Positions 15,947-24,267 of a stretch of 53,351 bases of DNA are shown here, piece by piece. The stretch spans positions 1 to 53,351 of the forward strand of contig JAAYBS010000029.1 in NCBI GenBank assembly GCA_012718855.1, written 5' to 3'. How positions within the stretch are numbered: the first letter of the stretch is position 1; every line of letters begins with the position of its first letter. The position numbers and the translations under genes were made by a program. The DNA comes from Syntrophomonadaceae bacterium (GTDB lineage: Bacteria; Bacillota; Syntrophomonadia; Syntrophomonadales; Syntrophomonadaceae). The notes beneath the pieces were generated by a model that saw nothing but the letters and a program-made list of their open reading frames with translations, made no database searches and had not been told where the DNA came from.

Positions 15947-16234
15947 ATGGCTGATACTAACCTGAGTCTGCAAATCATACCTCGCGTGGAGGATGAAAGA
16001 ATTTATCCTGTAGTTGATGAGGTAATTGCCATGATTGCCGCTAGCGGGTTACCCTATAGCGTAGGCCCTATGGAAACAACTATTGAAGGTGACCTTGATA
16101 TACTGCTGGATATAGTTAAAAAAGCTCATCAAATTTGCGTTGATGCCAATGCCAGGAGGGTTTTTTCGGTAATAAAAATAGATTTCAGGCCGGACGGAGT
16201 TAGTATAGATGAAAAAATTCATAAATACCGCTAA
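15947..16234 (+). CDS. Thiamine-binding protein (MTH1187/YkoF-like)
   Basis: This 95-aa single-domain protein is of the family with a ferredoxin-like fold that binds thiamine or its precursors, seen in YkoF and MTH1187 proteins. The visible core pattern is the opening strand LSLQIIPRV, then GLPYSVGPMETTIEGD, which holds ligand-contact residues. AAGGAGG lies 8 nt before ATG 15947. A GTG at 15938 is less well placed. It is the first gene after the TPP riboswitch and overlaps the permease gene by 26 bp. A role as a cytoplasmic thiamine or pyrimidine carrier for the transporter is inferred. Confidence 0.85.
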   Translation: MADTNLSLQIIPRVEDERIYPVVDEVIAMIAASGLPYSVGPMETTIEGDLDILLDIVKKAHQICVDANARRVFSVIKIDFRPDGVSIDEKIHKYR

Positions 16235-16979
16235 AAAAAGTTCAGCCCTATTTACGCTGGGATTACTTTTGTTGTTATGGGAAAAAGGGGTAAGCTGGTA
16301 TGAGATACCTGCTTATATATTGCCTGCTCCTACACAAATATTGGACGGCCTCCTAAAGCATCACCAATTACTGATCTATCATACCAGCACTACCCTGCTG
16401 GAAGCAGTAGCAGGTTTGTCACTGGCAGTAATCCTGGCTCTGATTATCGGGTTTTTATTGCATAACCTGCGGGTATTATATACAGCCGTTTATCCTTTAT
16501 TGGTTTTTTCCCAAACTATTCCCCTCATAGTTCTGGCCGTACTGTTGCCTTTATGGTTTGGCTGGGGAGTGTTGCCCAAAATAATTATCATTGTATTAGT
16601 ATGTTTTTTCCCGATTGTTATTAGTTTCTTAAACGGATTGGACCTGGTTGACCCCGATCAGATTAACCTGTTTCGCAGTATGGGGGCTACCAAATGGGCA
16701 ACTTTTAAAATGGTAAAGCTGCCGACGGCTTTACCGGCTTTCTTTTCAGGACTTCGTATTTCAGCCACTTATAGCATTATGGCAGCCGTAATAAGTGAAT
16801 GGGTAGGGGCGCAAAGAGGTTTAGGCTATTATATGACCCTGCAGCAAAAAAGCTTTGCCATAGATCAAGTCTTGGGCGCGGTAGTAGTAATTTGTGTGCT
16901 TAGTTTCATAATGGTAAAAATAGTGGATTTACTTAATTTTCTTTTAATGCCCTGGAATCGCAATCAATTGGTACGATAA
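16209..16979 (+). CDS. thiX: Thiamine-precursor ABC transporter permease (ThiX-like)
   Basis: This 256-aa membrane protein has about six helices (near residues 12-28, 63-85, 91-115, 119-140, 180-200 and 219-243). The inner-membrane loop carrying the ATPase contact (EAA-like motif) reads RSMGATKWATFKMVKLPTALPAFFSGLR. It is a BPD_transp_1 permease of the SsuC/ThiX branch. It lies between the thiamine-binding protein and the ThiY-like lipoprotein under TPP riboswitch control. It most likely transports thiamine or the pyrimidine precursor (formylaminopyrimidine/HMP type). Confidence 0.88.
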   Translation: MKKFINTAKKSSALFTLGLLLLLWEKGVSWYEIPAYILPAPTQILDGLLKHHQLLIYHTSTTLLEAVAGLSLAVILALIIGFLLHNLRVLYTAVYPLLVFSQTIPLIVLAVLLPLWFGWGVLPKIIIIVLVCFFPIVISFLNGLDLVDPDQINLFRSMGATKWATFKMVKLPTALPAFFSGLRISATYSIMAAVISEWVGAQRGLGYYMTLQQKSFAIDQVLGAVVVICVLSFIMVKIVDLLNFLLMPWNRNQLVR

Positions 16980-17013
16980 TGGTTCAAAATTTTTTTAAGG
17001 AGGAATCGAAAAA

Positions 17014-18006
17014 ATGAAAAATCGATTATCCATTTTATTAGTTTTATTGTTATTAGTTATGCCTCTGGCCGGGTGCCAAAGCTCTGAATCTGCAACCACA
17101 GACACAACCGAAGTCACCGTAATTCTGGACTGGGTTCCCAATACTAACCATACCGGAATGTATGTAGCCCAGGATAAAGGCTTTTATGAAGCCGAAGGTC
17201 TTAACGTTAAAATTATCCAGCCTTCGGAAGGTGGCGCTTCATCCCTAATAGCTGCCGGACAGGGTGATATTGGTATCAGTTATCAGGAAGAAATAACTAT
17301 TGCCCGTTCCAAAGGTATTCCGGTAGTAGGACTGGCGGCAATTATTCAGCATAATACATCCGGTTTTGCCTCCCCAAAGGACAGAAATATACTAACTCCT
17401 AAAGATTTTGAAGGTAAAACTTACGGTGGATGGGGCTCACCGGCTGAAACTGCCGTAATTAAAGCCATGATGGACAAATATGATGCTGATATCAATAAGG
17501 TTAATATGTTAAATATTGGAGATACCGATTATTTTACCAGTATCAAAACTGGTACGGACTTTGCCTGGATATACTGGGGCTGGACCGGAATTGAATCTGA
17601 ATTAAAAAATATTGACCTTAATTTTATACCGGTTCGTGATGAATACCCGGCTCTGGATTTTTACACTCCGGTAATTATAGCCAGTGAAAGCAAAATAGCT
17701 GCTGAACCTTTGCTGATTGAAAAGTTTATGCGGGCTACCACGCGGGGTTATGAGTATGCCATCCAAAATCCGGAAGAATCGGCTGAAATTCTGTTAAAAG
17801 CAATTCCTGAACTGGACCGTGAACTGGTTCTGGCCAGTCAGGCTTATCTGTCCAAAGAATACCAGTCTGATGCCCCCCGCTGGGGTGAAATGAAACTTTC
17901 CGTCTGGAAAGATTATGCTGATTTTATGTTTAACAACAGCTTAATTGAGAAAAATATTGAACCTGAAAAAGCATATACCAATAAATTTTTACCTGAACAG
18001 GAGTAA
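17014..18006 (+). CDS. thiY: ABC transporter substrate-binding lipoprotein (ThiY/NMT1-like)
   Basis: This 330-aa lipoprotein has a signal peptide that ends at lipobox LAGC (Cys21). The mature part is an NMT1/THI5-like periplasmic-binding fold: VILDWVPNTNHTGMYVAQDKG near 33, then GGASSLIAAGQGDIG. Such proteins bind thiamine pyrimidine precursors, and the riboswitch context agrees. AAGGAGG precedes the ATG. It is anchored outside the membrane beside the ThiX permease, 34 nt downstream of thiX and 6 nt before thiZ. Confidence 0.9.
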   Translation: MKNRLSILLVLLLLVMPLAGCQSSESATTDTTEVTVILDWVPNTNHTGMYVAQDKGFYEAEGLNVKIIQPSEGGASSLIAAGQGDIGISYQEEITIARSKGIPVVGLAAIIQHNTSGFASPKDRNILTPKDFEGKTYGGWGSPAETAVIKAMMDKYDADINKVNMLNIGDTDYFTSIKTGTDFAWIYWGWTGIESELKNIDLNFIPVRDEYPALDFYTPVIIASESKIAAEPLLIEKFMRATTRGYEYAIQNPEESAEILLKAIPELDRELVLASQAYLSKEYQSDAPRWGEMKLSVWKDYADFMFNNSLIEKNIEPEKAYTNKFLPEQE

Positions 18007-18012
18007 TCAATT

Positions 18013-18744
18013 TTGGCTCAAATAAGATTAAGCTCCATATCCAAATCAATAGATGGATTGCATACGCTTAATAATGTGACCATAGAAGCAGCGGCAGGTG
18101 AAAGCGTAGTAATTTTAGGGCCCAGCGGTTGTGGTAAAAGCACCTTGCTAAATATTTTAGCCGGACTTATCCCTCCGGATGAAGGTCAGGTTATTATTGA
18201 CGGACAGGATTGGACTAACCGCACCGGTCGTGTAAGCTATATGCAGCAAAAAGACTTGCTGTTGCCTTCGCGCACCATCTTGGACAATGTGTCAATTCCG
18301 CTGGTTTTAAAAGGAACAAACACGAAGAAATCACGAACACTAGCCCAACAACATATGGAGGAATTCGGACTGCTGGGTTTTGAAAATTACTACCCCCGCC
18401 AGTTGTCGGGAGGCATGAAACAAAGAGCCGCTTTGCTCAGGACCTATTTGTTTGCCAGTGATATACTGCTGCTGGATGAACCGTTTGCATCTTTGGATGC
18501 CATCACCGCCAGAAAAATGCAAATATGGCTGAAAGATTTTGCTCATAAACATAGTTGTACAATTATATTTGTAACCCATGATATTGAAGAGGCCCTGCTG
18601 CTGGCAAACCGCATCTATGTTTTATCCGCCCGCCCGGCCCGGGTCTTAAAAGAAATAGCTTTGGATGATTCGGCTAACTCAACTATGGTTAAAGAAGAAA
18701 TATTATCTATTTTAGATTCTGAAACCGGGGATACTTATAATTAA
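18013..18744 (+). CDS. thiZ: ABC transporter ATP-binding protein (ThiZ-like)
   Basis: This 243-aa ATPase energises the ThiX/ThiY importer. Walker A GPSGCGKST is near residue 36, the signature LSGGMKQR near 131, Walker B ILLLDEP near 153, and the H-loop FVTHD near 187. The start codon is TTG 18013, with CAGGAG 9 nt upstream. It is the last gene of the riboswitch operon. It ends 4 bp inside the end of the convergent activase gene, and no separate terminator is visible. Confidence 0.9.
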   Translation: MAQIRLSSISKSIDGLHTLNNVTIEAAAGESVVILGPSGCGKSTLLNILAGLIPPDEGQVIIDGQDWTNRTGRVSYMQQKDLLLPSRTILDNVSIPLVLKGTNTKKSRTLAQQHMEEFGLLGFENYYPRQLSGGMKQRAALLRTYLFASDILLLDEPFASLDAITARKMQIWLKDFAHKHSCTIIFVTHDIEEALLLANRIYVLSARPARVLKEIALDDSANSTMVKEEILSILDSETGDTYN

Positions 18745-19745
18745 ATGGCCATAGTATCCCCGGCTGCTTTTTTACTGGACGGCTGTAAACTGTTTTCCCA
18801 CTTTTTACAGCGGTCACCCCAATAAGCCAGAGCTTCTCCATCCCGGCGTATACATACTACTTCACACATATTGGCACAACCACTGCACTCCCGGCTTATG
18901 GAACTAAATTTGCCCTGAAGTACAAAATCATCTCCCCGGAAACTTGTAGCTTGGCGATTATGTTCAATAGTCTCACCGGCCAGATAAGCTGCTCCAATAG
19001 CACCCATTACATCATAATGCTCCGGTACCATTACCTGCATGCCAAGGATTTTTTCAAAGGCCTTTTTTATTCCCAGATTAGCGGCTACCCCGCCTTGAAA
19101 CACCAAGGGTTCTTCAATCTTTTTACCTTTGCCAACATTATTCAGGTAATTGCGTGCCAGGGCCTCACATAAGCCCATAATAATATCCTCCAGCGGGTAT
19201 CCCATTTGCTGTTTGTGTATCATGTCTGATTCGGCAAATACGCCGCAACGACCAGCAATACGAACCGGGCCAGACGAATCCAGGGCTCTATCTCCAAACT
19301 GCTCAATAGGTACTCCCAGTCGGGCGGCCTGCTGGTCTAAAAATGAACCAGTACCGGCTGCACAAACTGTATTCATGGCAAAATCATTTACAATACCATG
19401 TTTTAATAAAATCATCTTGGAATCCTGACCGCCAATTTCAATAATGGTTCTTACTTCGGGATATAAATTGGATGCTGCTACCGCATGGGCAGTAATTTCA
19501 TTTTTAACAACATCGGCTCCCAGCATTACTGCAGCCAGAAGTCTTCCACTACCGGTAGTTCCTACTCCCTTAATCTGTTGGTTTTGGGTCATGTCCTTTT
19601 TCAATATACTATAACCGGTGCTGATTGCCCGAACCGGATTACCTTCTGTTCTCAGATAAACTTTTTCATGAATTTTCCCTTGTGAATCCATTAAAACAAA
19701 ATTACTGCTTACCGAACCAATATCTACTCCCAGATAAAAGTCCAT
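18741..19745 (-). CDS. Acyl-CoA dehydratase activase (HgdC/BadF-type ATPase)
   Basis: This 334-aa ASKHA ATPase is of the BcrAD/BadFG family. It has GVDIGSVSSNF (7-17), IEIGGQDSK (about 92), NTVCAAGTGSF and AGRCGVFAESD. The last two motifs carry the cysteines that hold the [4Fe-4S] cluster between subunits. The C-terminus adds an unusual Cys-rich tail (ECSGCANMCEVVC, then DRCKKW), possibly a second cluster. Relatives power one-electron reduction in 2-hydroxyacyl-CoA dehydratases and benzoyl-CoA reductases. It follows the two HgdB-like genes with no gap. GGGAGG lies before the ATG. The substrate is unknown. Confidence 0.87.
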   Translation of the reverse strand: MDFYLGVDIGSVSSNFVLMDSQGKIHEKVYLRTEGNPVRAISTGYSILKKDMTQNQQIKGVGTTGSGRLLAAVMLGADVVKNEITAHAVAASNLYPEVRTIIEIGGQDSKMILLKHGIVNDFAMNTVCAAGTGSFLDQQAARLGVPIEQFGDRALDSSGPVRIAGRCGVFAESDMIHKQQMGYPLEDIIMGLCEALARNYLNNVGKGKKIEEPLVFQGGVAANLGIKKAFEKILGMQVMVPEHYDVMGAIGAAYLAGETIEHNRQATSFRGDDFVLQGKFSSISRECSGCANMCEVVCIRRDGEALAYWGDRCKKWENSLQPSSKKAAGDTMAI

Positions 19746-20849
19746 CTAGAATCCTCCCTCTGATATTATTTGCTGGCCCACCTGCTTGCGGCCAAGCATA
19801 TCAACAAATGCCTCCAGGCGTGTACTGATACCGGCCGTACCGGAATGTTCGTCAAAATACAGAGTCATACAGGGAATACCCTGCTCAATTGATACTTTCC
19901 CTAAAATCGATTGAGCCACAATCTCCGGCATACAGGTTAGCGGACCAATCTGGATTAAACCATCATATTTTTGTCGGGCAAAATCTACTGCATAACCGAT
20001 AGTTTCCTGTCCGTGCCCCCCCACCCAGTAATTCAGATAAGGTTCGGCACAATTAACAATATGTTTATGATTTGACTTAATCACCATTCCCTTGAGCAAA
20101 TGATCGTTAACCCAGTCACTCATATAAATTGAACGACTGATGGTAACATTCAATTCTCCCAGCTGGCGGATAATATTGTAGTTAGTAGCCGGTTCAAGAA
20201 TAGTATATACCTCGCCTATCAGACCAATATTCAGAACCGGTTTATTATGCTGTGGTATCTGCTTTATTTGGGTTTCCAATTCCTGCAGCGTCCGGGTTAC
20301 TTTCTGTTTGGTATCTGCCTCATCAATTTGCTGAAGACCCTGATTATATAAATCGTTTACTGCTTGTTTGTCCAAAGCCGGACCTAGATAACGCTCATAA
20401 CATTTTTCCCAATAATCTATAGCTTTCAGCTTATGCCAGGTATAATTAACTGCTTTTACCATCTGCCATATACTAACGTTTTCACCTATTAATCGCAGTT
20501 GATTAAGCAGATCAGTTACACGTGACTCGGGGGCTTCCAAAATAATCATGTCAAATGAAAAACCCAGGTCATTTAGAATATCCCGTTCAATCTGAGCATA
20601 ATAGCCAAAGCGGCAGGGCCCCCAACCGCCAGCCATTAATATGGTATCCGCCCCTATTTCCATGGCTTCAATAAAGTTGCCCACATTTACTTTAAGGGGT
20701 AAACAGGCAAACTCAGGGGAATATTTTACTCCTAATTCCAAAGTCCTCTGACTAACTGGCGGCGGGGGTATGGTCTCTATTTTTAATTCTTTAAATAGTG
20801 CTTTGACGGCAATATGCATATTGCCCATGTGCGGAAATGTTATCTTCAT
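19746..20849 (-). CDS. HgdB/DUF2229-like CoA-dehydratase-related protein
   Basis: This 367-aa cytoplasmic protein resembles the HgdB-like half of activase-associated 2-hydroxyacyl-CoA dehydratase-related proteins. It has FACLPLKVNVGNF and GWGPCRFGYYA with likely cluster cysteines, IGPLTCMPEIVAQ, and a DEHSGTAGISTRLEAF ending shared with its neighbour. It is followed immediately by the activase gene. Its start overlaps the upstream gene by 59 bp, and the Shine-Dalgarno GGAGG is 13 nt from the ATG, an unusually long spacing. The reaction is unknown. In many clostridia these parts form one very long protein, whereas here they are separate. Confidence 0.8.
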   Translation of the reverse strand: MKITFPHMGNMHIAVKALFKELKIETIPPPPVSQRTLELGVKYSPEFACLPLKVNVGNFIEAMEIGADTILMAGGWGPCRFGYYAQIERDILNDLGFSFDMIILEAPESRVTDLLNQLRLIGENVSIWQMVKAVNYTWHKLKAIDYWEKCYERYLGPALDKQAVNDLYNQGLQQIDEADTKQKVTRTLQELETQIKQIPQHNKPVLNIGLIGEVYTILEPATNYNIIRQLGELNVTISRSIYMSDWVNDHLLKGMVIKSNHKHIVNCAEPYLNYWVGGHGQETIGYAVDFARQKYDGLIQIGPLTCMPEIVAQSILGKVSIEQGIPCMTLYFDEHSGTAGISTRLEAFVDMLGRKQVGQQIISEGGF

Positions 20850-21813
20850 TGCCGGTATTTTTCCTCCTTAGCAACATATCACAAAAAGCTTCCAACCGTG
20901 TAATCATACCGGTTTCACCGCTATGTTCATCAACGGTCAGCAACATATAGGGCTTATCGTTTATTTGACGCTCAATTATTTCTCCGATCAGAGAATCCGG
21001 TCCACAGCCAAAACAAGCCAGATAAATTATTCCGTCTATCTCAGGCTGTTGGGACAAATGTATGGCACTGCCAACCATCTTGCGTCCTAAAGTCCAGAAT
21101 ACCCTTTTGGGAATAGTAGCTGCTGAGGTTTCAACGTCATCTGCATCAAGAGATTCAGGAAACCATAGTCGACATCCCATATTACGCAGATGATTAATCA
21201 GATTCATGTTAATAACTGCATCATACAGTGAATAACCATGCCCCAGAACGCCCAGATTTAGTATCGGCGCCTGGAAAGAATGGGTAGCTTTACCTTCCCA
21301 TAATTGAATGGCTTCTTCCCGGGTATATCCCTGACTGGCCAGGGTATCACAAAAATTTTGTTCTTCCCGGGCACGTTTGATGGCTTCTCTAATCCTGGAT
21401 TCACGGGAGGTAAAGAGTTTTCCCAGTTGTAACAAATCCCGTTTTAAAATTCGATTGCTCTGACTTACATCAACAGTAATATCGATTATAGGCGGCAAAT
21501 CAGGAATTGATGCCCGTATCATATCCGGTAATCCCATAAACTTGGGGCAGATATAACTTCTATGCTCCACACTCACCATCCGGGGGATAAATATCCAATC
21601 CAGTTCATAGCGTTTGAGCTCCAAAACATGTCCGAAATATACTTTAAGCGGAAAACAGATTTCATCTACTGCCGCTCCTATTCCCTGGTCAACAGTTAAT
21701 CGCGTTGTAGGGTTGGAACAGACTACTTCTGCTCCCAGATAATTAAAAAAAGTTTTCCACCAGGGATAATAATAGTAATAGAATAAACCATGTGGAATGC
21801 CTACTCGGGTCAT
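20791..21813 (-). CDS. HgdB/DUF2229-like CoA-dehydratase-related protein, second paralogue
   Basis: This 340-aa protein begins VGIPHGLFYYYYYPWWKTFF, the usual opening of DUF2229/CoA-substrate-specific activase regions. It carries EICFPLKVYFGH, PKFMGLPDM, YLACFGCGPDS with paired cysteines, and the DEHSGETGMITRLEAF motif also found in the next gene, so the two are distant paralogues. The ATG overlaps the spoVAF stop as ATGA, which implies coupling to the spoVA operon. The function is unknown. An iron-sulfur redox role with the downstream activase is inferred from the cysteines and context. Confidence 0.8.
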   Translation of the reverse strand: MTRVGIPHGLFYYYYYPWWKTFFNYLGAEVVCSNPTTRLTVDQGIGAAVDEICFPLKVYFGHVLELKRYELDWIFIPRMVSVEHRSYICPKFMGLPDMIRASIPDLPPIIDITVDVSQSNRILKRDLLQLGKLFTSRESRIREAIKRAREEQNFCDTLASQGYTREEAIQLWEGKATHSFQAPILNLGVLGHGYSLYDAVINMNLINHLRNMGCRLWFPESLDADDVETSAATIPKRVFWTLGRKMVGSAIHLSQQPEIDGIIYLACFGCGPDSLIGEIIERQINDKPYMLLTVDEHSGETGMITRLEAFCDMLLRRKNTGNEDNISAHGQYAYCRQSTI

Positions 21814-23315
21814 TTTCTCCCACCTCCTCTTTTAAATGCCGGTCCAGGCTGTCGCCAACTGTCTCGGGGATTTAATATCCCGGGCCGAATATTCTGCATT
21901 GGTACCGGCGATCGTATCAATATGCTCTTCAGAGCACCATAATTAAAAGGAATTAACGGCCATAAATATGGTACCCCAAAAGACTTGGTTAGTACTGTGC
22001 CCAACAATACTATTAATAATGCAATGATTAAACCGGGTAAACGGAAAATCCCGGTGGCCAGCAATAAAAATAATCTAATCAACCGATTGGCCATAGCCAT
22101 TTCATAGCTGGGGGTAGTGAAAGAACCAACGGCCACCACCGCTGTATACATAATTACTTCCGGTATAAACAAGCCGATTTTTACAGCTACATCTCCAATT
22201 AACAAGGCAGCAATAACTCCCAGGGCAGTAGCCATTGGCGAAGGGGTATGGATTGCTGCCATGCGCATTAAATCTATGGCCAGTTCTCCAAGAACAAACT
22301 GAAATAACAGCGGAACTTCTCCCATCTCACGCGGGCCAATAAAATCCAGGCTCGGGGGAAGTAATTCCGGAGACAGGGCAAATAATAGCCACAGCGGAGT
22401 TAAAAATAGTGAAGCACCAATGGCTATAAACCGTACCCACCTGATATATACTCCCACTGACGGGTTTTGCCGGTATTCCTCAGCATGTTGTAAATGATGA
22501 AAATAGGTACACGGTGCAATCATGACACTGGGTGAAGTATCCACAAGGATGATAATATGTCCTTCGGCCAGATGAACTGCAGCTACATCAGGCCTTTCAG
22601 TATATCTAACCTTGGGATAGGGATTCCACCAACTGCCTGGCATAATTAATTCCTCAACAGCTTTTTCAGCCATGGGGATAGCATCAATATCAATCTGTTC
22701 AATTCGGTCGGTGATTTGTCTGACCAACTCCTGATCAGCAATGTCACTGATATACATTACCACTACATCAGTTTTGGATCTTTTTCCGACCCGCAGCATT
22801 CTGACACGTAATTTAGGGTCCCTTATCCGCCGCCTGATAGCCGCTGTATTAAAAACCATGGTTTCGGTAAAACCATCCCGGGAACCCCTTACCACCCTTT
22901 CAATATCAGGCTCTTCCGGACTGCGGGCCGGATATTGGCGGGCATCAACAATATATCCCTCATCAATTCCATCTACTATAAGCAGAATTGACCCGGATAG
23001 AACTGCATATAACAGTTGATCAACATTTTGTTCAGCAGTTAACTCTATGTAGGGCAGCGTCTTTTTAAGTCGGCTTTTTAAGTTGGAGTTTAAGAGTCCT
23101 TCTTTTTTTAATTCGGTCAGTGATTGCATAACGTGAGTAAGCATTTCATCCTTTATTAACCCGTCCAAACAAATTAAGGCACTTTTACTTCCGGCAACAG
23201 CAAACTCACGAAAGATTACATCAAAGCTTTCTTCCGCCCCCAGTTCCTGGCTGAACATTTCAATATTTTTTTCAAAGTGGCGGCTTAAAAAAGTGTTTTT
23301 TCCTTTTTTAATCAC
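21810..23315 (-). CDS. spoVAF: Spore germination protein of the GerA family (SpoVAF)
   Basis: This 501-aa inner-membrane protein of the GerA/SpoVAF family has a long hydrophilic N-terminal part (1-270). The family motif GSRDGFTETMVFNTAAIRRRIRDPKL is near 145-170. About five or six membrane helices follow (near 290-440). It ends with the family PFNYG stretch and a basic tail. The start is GTG 23315, with GGGAGG 8 nt upstream. The longer ORF from 23414 would overlap spoVAEa by over 100 bp. The operon position after spoVAEa matches B. subtilis spoVAF. It is probably made in the forespore. Confidence 0.9.
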   Translation of the reverse strand: MIKKGKNTFLSRHFEKNIEMFSQELGAEESFDVIFREFAVAGSKSALICLDGLIKDEMLTHVMQSLTELKKEGLLNSNLKSRLKKTLPYIELTAEQNVDQLLYAVLSGSILLIVDGIDEGYIVDARQYPARSPEEPDIERVVRGSRDGFTETMVFNTAAIRRRIRDPKLRVRMLRVGKRSKTDVVVMYISDIADQELVRQITDRIEQIDIDAIPMAEKAVEELIMPGSWWNPYPKVRYTERPDVAAVHLAEGHIIILVDTSPSVMIAPCTYFHHLQHAEEYRQNPSVGVYIRWVRFIAIGASLFLTPLWLLFALSPELLPPSLDFIGPREMGEVPLLFQFVLGELAIDLMRMAAIHTPSPMATALGVIAALLIGDVAVKIGLFIPEVIMYTAVVAVGSFTTPSYEMAMANRLIRLFLLLATGIFRLPGLIIALLIVLLGTVLTKSFGVPYLWPLIPFNYGALKSILIRSPVPMQNIRPGILNPRDSWRQPGPAFKRGGGRK

Positions 23316-23886
23316 GCTTTCCGCCTCCCTGCAGAATATATTCCAGGCAGCGTCGGGTAACAGTTGCCCCGCGTTCCAAACTGTCAAAACCGGCCATTTT
23401 CCCGGGGTCTCCACAACCTACTACCATTACATCAGGATAACGGGACAATATTTCCACCGTATCACCCTTTAAATTAAACTCCCCGGATACAGGAATCCCC
23501 TCCTTGTCAACCGGCAGATACTCAATCAGTTTCCCATCTGCTGTAATTGAACAATCAATCGGAACACCTTTTACACGGGTTTGTGAGGCTACTGCTACCA
23601 CACCTAAAATTTCTATCTTATCAGTCTGGCTCATCAGATAGCAGATAATTTCCTCTCCAGGTCCAGTGCCCTTTTCACCATGGTCATCCACCATAACTAC
23701 AACCGGTTCACGGGGGGCCTGTAAAATATAACTGCTTAATTCAGGCCCTTTTATTTGCTCGGCATCCAGTTTAGAAATGATCAGCGGATACAGTTTTAAT
23801 TCCTGTGCAGCCACTTGTACTGCCCGTTGGGCAGTTGGATCTCCATCAGTAACTATAATTACTCGCACTCTTTTATCCGGACACAT
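23308..23886 (-). CDS. spoVAEA: Stage V sporulation protein AEa
   Basis: This 192-aa soluble protein has no membrane segment. The SpoVAEa family pattern is visible: VRVIIVTDGDPTAQRAV at the start, VVVMVDDHGEKGTGPGE in the middle, then VASQTRVKGVPIDCSIT and VVGCGDPGKM near the end. It lies 6 nt after spoVAEb and overlaps spoVAF by 8 bp. Its role in dipicolinate uptake or germination is not established. The ATG at 23886 has only a weak Shine-Dalgarno and is probably coupled to spoVAEb. Confidence 0.87.
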   Translation of the reverse strand: MCPDKRVRVIIVTDGDPTAQRAVQVAAQELKLYPLIISKLDAEQIKGPELSSYILQAPREPVVVMVDDHGEKGTGPGEEIICYLMSQTDKIEILGVVAVASQTRVKGVPIDCSITADGKLIEYLPVDKEGIPVSGEFNLKGDTVEILSRYPDVMVVGCGDPGKMAGFDSLERGATVTRRCLEYILQGGGKRD

Positions 23887-23892
23887 ACTTAA

Positions 23893-24252
23893 TTAACCAC
23901 GGGGATTAAACAATACCGCCGCCAGATATCCAAAAACAATTGCTGCGGTAATGCCTGCTGCCGCAGCTTCCACTCCTCCGCTCAAAGCCCCCAGTAAACC
24001 TTTTTGCTGCACGGCAGTTATAGTTCCCTGGGTTAATAAATGCCCAAATCCTGAAAGCGGGACAGTTGCTCCAGCACCGGCAAAATCAACGATGGGCTGA
24101 TATATTCCTAATCCGCTGAGAATTGCTCCTATGGTAATATAACCAACCAGAATATGTCCCGGAGTAATAGCCGGCTTGGTCAAATCCATTATTAATTGTC
24201 CAATTATACAAAATGCTCCACCTACCAGGAATGCCATAAACAATGAATTCAT
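23893..24252 (-). CDS. spoVAEB: Stage V sporulation protein AEb (membrane channel subunit)
   Basis: This 119-aa membrane protein has about three or four helices and the SpoVAC/AEb family motif GAGATVPLSGFGHLL near 60-75. With SpoVAC it belongs to the complex that moves calcium dipicolinate across the forespore inner membrane. GGAGG lies 8 nt before the ATG. It sits between spoVAD and spoVAEa. Confidence 0.92.
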   Translation of the reverse strand: MNSLFMAFLVGGAFCIIGQLIMDLTKPAITPGHILVGYITIGAILSGLGIYQPIVDFAGAGATVPLSGFGHLLTQGTITAVQQKGLLGALSGGVEAAAAGITAAIVFGYLAAVLFNPRG

Positions 24253-24267
24253 ATTTCAAGCCTCCAT

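Noticed and set aside
18951-19172. Plus-strand frames antisense to the activase
   Set aside because: They are complement shadows of a well-supported gene, without independent starts.
23316-23414. Longer N-terminus of SpoVAF
   Set aside because: It would overlap spoVAEa by more than 100 bp. A GGGAGG lies 8 nt before GTG 23315.
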